From positions 1-15,438 of the forward strand of contig CABRNB010000070.1 of NCBI GenBank assembly GCA_902472225.1: a DNA stretch of 15,438 bases. The letters are read 5' to 3'. Positions 7,601 to 13,083 of the stretch are shown in pieces; the first letter of the stretch is position 1, and every line of letters starts with the position of its first letter. This DNA is from Caccousia sp900752115 (lineage in GTDB: Bacteria > Bacillota > Clostridia > Oscillospirales > Acutalibacteraceae). The notes beneath the pieces were generated by a model that saw only the letters and a program-made list of their open reading frames with translations, made no database searches and was not told the origin of the DNA. The translations under genes and the position numbers were made by a program.

Positions 7601-10600
7601 TGGGAGGCGGGGGCGGCTGCGTAAAAGGCCGAAGCCATTCGCAGCTTGCGGCGCACGTTGCCGGACAAATATTCATCCGCCGTAACGAGCGGGAAACGAT
7701 GGAGATCCGCTTCGGAGGCCGGTATATCTTCCGCGTTTTCCGGACATTGAATGTCACGATATATGACGCCGGAAAGCTCGTTCTCCAGTTCCTCGGGCGT
7801 TTTCCCGGAGAGCTGCGACATATACTCCATATCCACGCTTGCTTTTTCTCCAATGGACACAGTAAGAGCTTCCACCGCAGTGTCAACGGATGTTACGACC
7901 TCATGGGGGCGAATGGTGCGTTTTGAAAAGATGTCCGCTTTCCCCACATAGTTTCCGTCATCGTCATACTTTTCAAGAGCGCACAGCAGATAGTAGGAGC
8001 TGTCAGATTCAAATAATTTCGCGTTCGCCCGGTCATTAAGGTAGCCATATTCCTTGACGAAAGCGTCGTACTGCTTCGATAACTCCTTCTGTCCGGCCTG
8101 GATTTCTTCTTCCGTGGTAGAAAAATCCATCATGGAGGCGATCAGCTGTTTGTTGGCTGCGCGCAGCGCGATCAGAGCCTGCATACGCTCCTTTTCTTTC
8201 GCTCCAAGCATCTGACGCTTCATGACGCTGTTCTCGCGGTAATAGATCTCTCCGTTGATGCAGTCAAAGGAATAGTTTCTCACATCGGGATCTGCCGGAA
8301 GAACATCGTCCTGAGACTGCGTATCTCCGTTTTCCAGCTCCACTTCGAGGTACGTCCCATGTATGTGCCTGACGGCCTCTGCAAGGCTCTCAGAGAGGCT
8401 TTTATTCGTAAACGGAGCTACGGTATAGTCCTGCTTGCCGTACTGCGTGCTGGCCGCTGTAGGCCGTCCCAAAACCATTTCCGGGTGGTCAATGAAGTAT
8501 TGGTTGAAAGTGAAGCCTTCCTTTGTCTGATCGGTCTGCGTCCAGTCCGGCACAATATCGATCCGGCGATCGCGTTTTTGCAAGAAGATAATATCGGAAA
8601 CAACATCGGTTCCGGCACTTGCCCGGAAAGCGTTATTAGGCAGACGAATGGCTCCAAGCAGTTCGGCGCGCTGGGCAAGATACCGGCGCACACTGGAATC
8701 CTTGGCGTCCATCGTATATCGGCTGGTAATAAACGCTACGATTCCGCCGGGACGAACCTGGTCAAGCGATTTGGCAAAGAAATAATTGTGAATGGAAAAG
8801 CCCAGCTTATTGTAGGCTTTGTCGTTGACCTGATAGTTGCCGAAGGGAACGTTGCCAATGGCGAGATCATAAAAATCACGCCGGTCGGTGGCTTCAAATC
8901 CGGATATGGTGATGTCGGCTTTGGGATAGAGCTGCCTGGCGATCCGTCCGCTGATGGAATCCAGTTCAACGCCGTATAACCGGCTCCCGGCCATACTTTC
9001 CGGCAGCAGACCGAAGAAATTACCTACGCCGCAGGACGGCTCCAAAATATTACCGGTCTGAAAGCCCATGCCTCCAACCGCATCATAAATCGCCTTGATG
9101 ACGACCGGGCTGGTATAGTGTGCATTGAGTGTAGAGCCTCTGGCCGAAGCGTATTCCGATTCGGTAAGCAGATTTTTCAGCTCGGAATATTCCGCCGCCC
9201 ATGCCGGTTTGTCCGGGTCAAAGGCGTCTGGAAGTCCGCCCCATCCAACATACTGTGAAAGAATGTGCTGTTCCTCCGGAGTGGCGCGGCGATTCTCCTG
9301 CTCAATCTGTTTCAGTGTGGCAATGGCTTTTGTGTTGCGCCAGAACTTTTCCTTTGGCCCACCTGAGCCTAAATTGTCGTCTGTAATATGGAAATTCTCA
9401 GGCAAAGGAGGCTGGAGCTGCTCTTGCTCCGATCGTTTGGTTCTCAACGTCTGAACAACAACATCATAGGGCAAATGATTCTTTTCGCCGGGATATATTG
9501 TCGTGCTGCTAACTTCAGTGTCATGGTGGTCAGTTTGTTCAGGGATGGCCTCCTGAATCTGTTCCCACGTTGCATCGGATACGGTTATGTCAATCGTACG
9601 GGATGGAGAAGAATCCCCTATGGTGATAACGTCGCCCTGGCGTATGACAGGCCGGCTCGTCATTTCATCTTCTCCCGATTGATTCACCGTAGGCAGCTGA
9701 ATAATCCGGGGAACCGGTTCCTGCTCGATTGGATTTCCTGTCTCATCAAACTGGATTTCCTGCCCGTCTTTTGCCAATGTTCCGCGTTCTTTGATATATC
9801 CCTGTTGAGATATATTCTTGAACCATGAGTTTGCGAAATTGTTCAGGTCACGGCGCAAAGCAGGAATCCACATTCCTTCCTCCGGATAAACTTGCTGATA
9901 AATTGCAAGATTATCCTGCTGGAAGGTTAATGGTTCAAGCGTTCCAGCTTCCGCGTCAATGCGGAATGTCATCTTGGGATCGCACATCAGGTCGCCATTC
10001 TGATCAAAATAGTGCGTAACACTGATTTCATTTTCACCTATCCATTCCAAGCAGAGAGGCATAAACGATTCTCCGGCTTGTAATCTCAAATAGGTATATT
10101 CTCCGCTTACAAATTCGGGGAAAAGCTTTTGGAAAGCCTTGTAATTTCTCTCCGGGAACGTTCTGCCTGAACGTTTTTGAGGAGGAGCTGTGGGGGAAAC
10201 GAGGGAGCTGTCCGGTTCATGCTTGGGAGGTACGGTGAAAACGGGAATATTTTGCGTGGTAGAAACCATCATCTCCGCTGTATCCGCAACGTGCTGTATC
10301 TCGTCCCGAACCGCTTGGGGCATATCATCATCGTAGATTTTCACGGAACGATCCGTGCTGATATGTGCCACGGTGCGATAGTCTCCGTGTTCTTCCTCCA
10401 GCCGGTTCCAAACAGTCAGGCCGTTGCCCAAATGGCCGTATCCCAAATCATACGCTTTTTCGGGGTGAGGGGTAAACAGGGAAAGCTGAGATTCCGTATC
10501 AGGCTGCGCGTCGGAAACTGCTGAAGATTCGAGGCTTTGTACTTGTTCCTGTGCGGCCTGATCCGGGTAGCTTCCTATAATTCGCAGATACTTCTTTTCC

Positions 10601-12156
10601 TGCAAGTCATAAACCGCTGCTCCATCATACTGGAAACCGTCGCTTTCCATAGTACCGTCCACATATGACTGCGCTGCTCGCTCGGCTTCGCTCAGTGTCT
10701 GATATTCCCGTTTTTCGTCAAAGCCGTTCTCAAAATGGTGGTACACCACCACCTGATACCGGGGCGACATACGCTCCTCATAGCTATCAATGTCTTCCTC
10801 GGACAGCCATTCCGGTTTTTCAGGTAGAGCTTCATACAGTTTGCGCATTTCGGCAATTTGTTCGCTTACGCTTTTTGCCCAAAGATGATTTTCGCTGCGA
10901 TTTCCCCAGCTGAGAAAATATTCGCAATCCGTGCGCAGCCTATCTAACAGGCTGTACATGAAGCTCACGTCAGAAAAAGAAGAAGCAGAGGAGCCATTAT
11001 CCTCTGCTTCTTCCCGATTTGATTCAGTTAAACGTAAATCAGTTCCGCGAAGATAATCTCCTCCGCCTGCGCCTTGCAGGCGTTCATCAATCCGACCCAC
11101 CTCATCATGTCCTCGGCCTTCAGCTGCTCTGTCGCTCCCGCCTCTTTCGCCAGTGCGGGCATCAGCTGGTGCAGCCGGTTGTTCGCCGCCTCGTCCACCT
11201 CGTACAGGTGCGGGGTCAGCTCCTCCCTGAGAAGCAGATGGCTGTATGTGATCGGCTTGTGTTCCTTGAGATACCTCAGCCTCATCAGGCCGTATTTGCC
11301 CAACGGCTCGGTCGGATTCTCCGGCTCCTCCATGTCCGGAACGAGATAGTCCCCCTTCTGAACGTATTTGATGCTGTTCCTGATTTCTTCCATTGACATT
11401 TTGACTGCTCCTTTCCGCTTCTCTGTCGATGCTTTTGACGACTCTCTCAATCTGCCGCAAAAGCGAATTGGTACAGTAGGACACAGCTTCTCCGACTGCC
11501 TCTATGGCAGCGTTGCTGTTCCATTCGTATACGGGAAAATCCTTCTCTGAAAAATAGCGATCAGGCTCAAGATTGCACCTGGTCATGACTGCATACTGAA
11601 TGCTCAATGCCGTCACATTGCAGAAAAGTCCTCGAAGTACAGTTTCATCATACTCCGCCACAAGTGTATTTTCAATTTGTTCCAACACATTATCTTTGTG
11701 GGCTTCCCAATATTCCGCCGCCATGTGCTCCGCTGCATCCACAATCCGGGAAAAGAGTTCCGGTGAATCTGAATAATCGCCTAAGTTCTTCATCACGGCA
11801 CCCATGTGACGGCTCTCCAGCTGCCATAAGCTAAATTCACGTGAATTTGCGCGTTCAACAGTATCCGCAACGTCGAATACGTGCCGTACGCCCGTTTTGC
11901 CGTCTTGCATATAGAGCAAACCGATTCCCTTTGCTCCGCTTCGGATTGAACGTCGAATTTTGGTGTTCCACGTCTGATAATCTGCGCAAGCGGTCGCTTC
12001 CGGCCGTTGTGCAAATATCAGGAGTTGTTCGGAAAAGCTGTACTTGTACTGATAAGCAACAGTTTTTAGGAACTGCTTCCATTGCCCATTATGTCCCGCC
12101 AGATTGCCAAGCTCTATTTCCACTTTCTCGCTCAGCTCTTTATATTTATCCCGCAA
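4606..12156 (-). CDS. Giant ArdC-like / N6-methylase / SF2 helicase polyprotein of conjugative elements
   Basis: This 2516-residue protein joins several domains. An ArdC-like N-terminus covers about 10-95. A Gly/Arg/Gln-rich linker at 253-377 is also read as tnpV in another frame. An LPD11-like domain (about 399-464) and further polyvalent-protein modules run to about 790. An adenine methylase fold (about 940-1195) has motif I Leu-Glu-Pro-Ser-Cys-Gly at 1038-1043 and motif IV Asn-Val-Pro-Phe at 1102-1105. An SF2/SNF2-type helicase (about 1690-2270) has Gly-Ala-Gly-Lys-Thr at 1730-1734, Asp-Glu-Ala-His at 1891-1894, and a motif VI block at 2224-2237 with Arg-Lys-Gly-Arg-Ile-Glu-Arg-Gln. A coiled coil covers about 2430-2510. 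The start is TTG at 12156, eight bases after GGGGAGGG. It probably unwinds and protects or methylates transferred DNA; that role is inferred. The frame is intact. Confidence 0.9.
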   Translation of the reverse strand: MRDKYKELSEKVEIELGNLAGHNGQWKQFLKTVAYQYKYSFSEQLLIFAQRPEATACADYQTWNTKIRRSIRSGAKGIGLLYMQDGKTGVRHVFDVADTVERANSREFSLWQLESRHMGAVMKNLGDYSDSPELFSRIVDAAEHMAAEYWEAHKDNVLEQIENTLVAEYDETVLRGLFCNVTALSIQYAVMTRCNLEPDRYFSEKDFPVYEWNSNAAIEAVGEAVSYCTNSLLRQIERVVKSIDREAERSSQNVNGRNQEQHQIRSEGGLSRSGHGGAGESDRAVGQIRPDEAEVSQGTQADHIQPSASQGGADPAPVRGGRGGEQPAAPADARTGERGGSDRAAEGRGHDEVGRIDERLQGAGGGDYLRGTDLRLTESNREEAEDNGSSASSFSDVSFMYSLLDRLRTDCEYFLSWGNRSENHLWAKSVSEQIAEMRKLYEALPEKPEWLSEEDIDSYEERMSPRYQVVVYHHFENGFDEKREYQTLSEAERAAQSYVDGTMESDGFQYDGAAVYDLQEKKYLRIIGSYPDQAAQEQVQSLESSAVSDAQPDTESQLSLFTPHPEKAYDLGYGHLGNGLTVWNRLEEEHGDYRTVAHISTDRSVKIYDDDMPQAVRDEIQHVADTAEMMVSTTQNIPVFTVPPKHEPDSSLVSPTAPPQKRSGRTFPERNYKAFQKLFPEFVSGEYTYLRLQAGESFMPLCLEWIGENEISVTHYFDQNGDLMCDPKMTFRIDAEAGTLEPLTFQQDNLAIYQQVYPEEGMWIPALRRDLNNFANSWFKNISQQGYIKERGTLAKDGQEIQFDETGNPIEQEPVPRIIQLPTVNQSGEDEMTSRPVIRQGDVITIGDSSPSRTIDITVSDATWEQIQEAIPEQTDHHDTEVSSTTIYPGEKNHLPYDVVVQTLRTKRSEQEQLQPPLPENFHITDDNLGSGGPKEKFWRNTKAIATLKQIEQENRRATPEEQHILSQYVGWGGLPDAFDPDKPAWAAEYSELKNLLTESEYASARGSTLNAHYTSPVVIKAIYDAVGGMGFQTGNILEPSCGVGNFFGLLPESMAGSRLYGVELDSISGRIARQLYPKADITISGFEATDRRDFYDLAIGNVPFGNYQVNDKAYNKLGFSIHNYFFAKSLDQVRPGGIVAFITSRYTMDAKDSSVRRYLAQRAELLGAIRLPNNAFRASAGTDVVSDIIFLQKRDRRIDIVPDWTQTDQTKEGFTFNQYFIDHPEMVLGRPTAASTQYGKQDYTVAPFTNKSLSESLAEAVRHIHGTYLEVELENGDTQSQDDVLPADPDVRNYSFDCINGEIYYRENSVMKRQMLGAKEKERMQALIALRAANKQLIASMMDFSTTEEEIQAGQKELSKQYDAFVKEYGYLNDRANAKLFESDSSYYLLCALEKYDDDGNYVGKADIFSKRTIRPHEVVTSVDTAVEALTVSIGEKASVDMEYMSQLSGKTPEELENELSGVIYRDIQCPENAEDIPASEADLHRFPLVTADEYLSGNVRRKLRMASAFYAAAPASQKETARKNVEALKLVQPKDLDASQIEVNLGATWIDKSYIQQFMLELLNPPQYARRFLKIQYSPVTAIWSVENARMIPHNDTAAHVTYGTQRMDAYTILENTLNLRDVKVYDKVEIDGKEKRVPNQKETTLALQKQQAIKEAFREWIWKDPERRRTLVQQYNEEMNSTRVRQYDGSNITFAGMNPEITLREHQLGAVAHILYGGNTLLAHEVGAGKTFEMIAAAMESKRLGLCQKSLFAVPNHLTEQWRDEFLRLYPAANILVTTKRDFEPARRKKFCARIATGDYDAVIIGHSQFEKIPISRERQERLLQEQIDEITAGIAEVKSESGESFTVKQLERARKSLESKMEKLQAQERKDNVITFEELGVDRLFVDEAHSYKNLFFFTKMRNVAGLPTSDAQKSSDMFAKCRYMDEITGSKGVVFATGTPVSNSMAEIYTMQRYLQYDRLCQMGLVHFDCWASRFGETVTALEFAPEGSGFRERTRFSRFYNLPELMTLFCEVADIKTADTLNIPKPSVEYTNIVAEATENQKKLVQLLSERAAAVHNGRVSPSEDNMLNITTDGRKLGLDQRVINELLPDEEKTKVNFCVQNTFRLWQETKSEKLTQIIFCDTSTPKSKSANKEEKAFTVYEDIREKLVSMGIPKQEIAFIHEADTDAKKKVLFSKVRRGDVRVLMGSTKKMGEGMNVQDRLIANHDLDCPWRPGDLQQRKGRIERQGNQNKTVNIYRYVTNGTFDAYLWQTVEIKQKFISQIMTSKSPVRSCEDVDQTALSYAEIKALCAGDPRIKERMELEVAVSQLKIMQADHRSKQYQMEDRLTAGLPKEQAEVKQTISGILEDIASRDSHTVFSMRIGRRLYTDKNEAGKALTEALKGSYSDPQKIGELGSFKLESQLDSFGVVSLVMTGARRYRIEMGTDPRGNITRIENALKNLEGRLEKAQERLAYLENEEKTIQSELQKPFPREKELEEKQARLNELILETNLSEHEQEPPAPQKEGDMCL
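10974..11013 (-). terminator. Terminator-like hairpin inside the giant gene, just after tnpV
   Basis: On the minus strand, GAAGAAGCAGAGGA (11013-11000) and its exact complement (10992-10979) form a perfect 14-bp stem around a seven-base loop, followed at once by TTTTT. It begins 14 bases after the tnpV stop. In the frame of the giant gene it encodes an acidic then Ser-rich linker. Full-length transcripts of the giant gene must read through it. It has every sequence mark of an intrinsic terminator; activity is inferred. Confidence 0.7.
11028..11399 (-). CDS. tnpV: TnpV-like protein, encoded in the +1 frame inside the giant gene
   Basis: The 123-residue product matches the TnpV family as I know it: Gly-Asp-Tyr-Leu-Val-Pro-Asp near the start, Pro-Leu-Gly-Lys-Tyr-Gly, Arg-Tyr-Leu-Lys-Glu-His, a central Asn-Arg-Leu segment, Trp-Val-Gly-Leu-Met-Asn, and Ala-Glu-Glu-Ile-Ile before a C-terminal Glu-Leu-Ile-Tyr. 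Its function is unknown; the family is named from Tn4451-type transposons. It is read in the same direction as the giant gene but one base out of phase, over giant-protein residues 253-377. It has its own AAAGGAG at 11414-11408, eight bases before the ATG at 11399, and a hairpin terminator follows. The giant-protein product here is low-complexity while the TnpV product looks globular, so TnpV is probably the constrained frame. An upstream ATG at 11450 lacks such a site. Confidence 0.85.
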   Translation of the reverse strand: MSMEEIRNSIKYVQKGDYLVPDMEEPENPTEPLGKYGLMRLRYLKEHKPITYSHLLLREELTPHLYEVDEAANNRLHQLMPALAKEAGATEQLKAEDMMRWVGLMNACKAQAEEIIFAELIYV

Positions 12157-12189
12157 TGTTCTTTCCCTCCCCTCTTTCCCTGTCCGTCT

Positions 12190-12435
12190 TTACAGTTTCT
12201 GTTGTTCGTCTTTCTCGAAAATTGCAGCACGGCATTTTTTGCATATCGCATATCCATCATGCGTAATCAGTCCATCCATACCGCCGCAAAAGATACAGCT
12301 GCTGTCCACTTTTCGCATCATGATAGTCCTTCCGTCTTTGGAGAGTTCGACCGGATCCATCTCTTTGATATGCAGTTCGTCTCGCCACGATTTGGGAATA
12401 ACAATCCTTCCGAGTGCGTCGATATTTCTTTGCAT
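12190..12435 (-). CDS. AbrB/SpoVT-type DNA-binding regulator with C-terminal zinc ribbon
   Basis: The 81-residue protein opens with a swapped-hairpin AbrB motif (residues 2-42, Ile-Asp-Ala-Leu-Gly-Arg-Ile-Val-Ile-Pro then a Trp-Arg helix). AbrB domains bind DNA as dimers and usually repress. A small zinc ribbon follows, with Cys47, Cys50, Cys65 and Cys68. It is likely the regulator of this module. I chose ATG at 12435 because CGAGG lies about eight bases ahead; GTG at 12444 would overlap that site. The gene begins six bases after the Mom-like stop and ends 33 bases before the giant gene, so the three are probably one transcript. Confidence 0.88.
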   Translation of the reverse strand: MQRNIDALGRIVIPKSWRDELHIKEMDPVELSKDGRTIMMRKVDSSCIFCGGMDGLITHDGYAICKKCRAAIFEKDEQQKL

Positions 12436-12440
12436 TTCTT

Positions 12441-12881
12441 TCACCTCGTTTTCTCAAAACATAGTTTCATTTGTGCCGGATATAAGTCAACGGTTGGTCG
12501 GCGTTTGCCTGTCCACCGCAAGCCCCCCGCTTCTCCGATGCACTTCCAGCCAGCTGCTTTTAATGAGGTTCCCGGCTCGGTGATAAGAATATATGTAATC
12601 AGCCGTTTATACCCCATCGCTCGTGCCGCGCGCCAAGCCGCTGCGTACAACATGGAACAGGCATTTTTCGTTCCGTCTGTGCACAGCCGTGTGACCTCCA
12701 GCGTCCATCCGTCATCAAGGTAACGACTTACCGGCCTCCCCACAATAGCGACTCCCACAATGTTATCCTCGGCTGCACAGCCGAGCGAATACTTATGTCC
12801 CACCACAGGCTTATGATGGCGGTGATTTTTTTGAACAAAAGCATTGGCTTCAGCTAATGTCATAGGGACAATTTCAAGCAT
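12441..12881 (-). CDS. Mom-like / XF1762 family GNAT-fold protein
   Basis: The 146-residue protein has the conserved pattern of XF1762-type proteins, which are related to phage Mu Mom: His20-Arg-His-His with Val-Val-Gly-His29-Lys, a Val-Ala-Ile-Val-Gly-Arg-Pro strand (44-50), Leu-Glu-Val-Thr-Arg-Leu-Cys-Thr-Asp-Gly (61-70), an Ala-rich helix (75-89), then Thr102-Glu-Pro-Gly-Thr-Ser-Leu and Ala-Gly-Trp112. Mom modifies adenine so that restriction enzymes cannot cut; the same role here would be anti-restriction but is inferred. Its Shine-Dalgarno, AAAGGAGGTGAT at 12898-12887, is close to ideal. It heads the run into the AbrB regulator and the giant methylase-helicase. Upstream are three hairpins and no clear promoter. 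Confidence 0.85.
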   Translation of the reverse strand: MLEIVPMTLAEANAFVQKNHRHHKPVVGHKYSLGCAAEDNIVGVAIVGRPVSRYLDDGWTLEVTRLCTDGTKNACSMLYAAAWRAARAMGYKRLITYILITEPGTSLKAAGWKCIGEAGGLRWTGKRRPTVDLYPAQMKLCFEKTR

Positions 12882-12903
12882 TGATAATCACCTCCTTTAT
12901 TCT

Positions 12904-12961
12904 TTCAAAATGGGGAAAGAGAATCGAACGGAGTAGGACGATTCCCCTTCCCCATTCTGAA
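12904..12961. repeat. Long imperfect hairpin before the Mom-like gene
   Basis: Arms at 12904-12926 and 12939-12961 pair at 20 of 23 positions around a 12-base loop. The structure ends about five bases before the Shine-Dalgarno of the Mom-like gene on the minus strand. It has no T-run on that strand and touches the next hairpin at 12961. It could shape translation or protect the 5' end of the mRNA. Confidence 0.65.
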
Positions 12962-12996
12962 AAGCGGGCGCTGGTGCTTCCATCAGCGCCCGCTTT
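12960..12996 (-). terminator. Rho-independent terminator between the adhesin and Mom-like genes
   Basis: A 16-position stem (12961-12976 with 12981-12996, one G-U pair) closes a four-base CTTC loop, and the minus-strand product ends in TTTT. It lies 88 bases after the adhesin stop at 13084. It is a strong intrinsic terminator for that gene and would also block read-through into the Mom-like gene. Confidence 0.8.
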
Positions 12997-13029
12997 CGGA
13001 ATGGGTGTTCCTCAGATTGTTCGTTGCAG

Positions 13030-13053
13030 AAAAGCGGACACGTGTCCGCTTTT
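13030..13053. terminator. 24-bp perfect palindrome, likely bidirectional terminator (22-bp palindrome, copy 2)
   Basis: AAAAGCGGACAC and its exact complement abut with no spacer and carry four Ts at the 3' end on both strands. It begins 31 bases after the adhesin stop. The inner 22 bases (13032-13053) are identical to 1694-1715 in the relaxase gene, so it may be a repeated element as well as a terminator. Confidence 0.65.
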
Positions 13054-13083
13054 AGTATTTTACACTACTGCCTTCTCAAGATC

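Noticed and set aside
6877..7926. 349-codon open frame on the plus strand opposite the helicase region
   Set aside because: It is antisense to conserved helicase sequence (Gly-Ala-Gly-Lys-Thr region) and gives an unrelated, Cys- and Phe-rich product typical of a shadow frame.
10736..10754. GGTGG/CCACC inverted repeat in the giant gene
   Set aside because: It comes from Val and His codons in a conserved protein segment and has no terminator-like tail.
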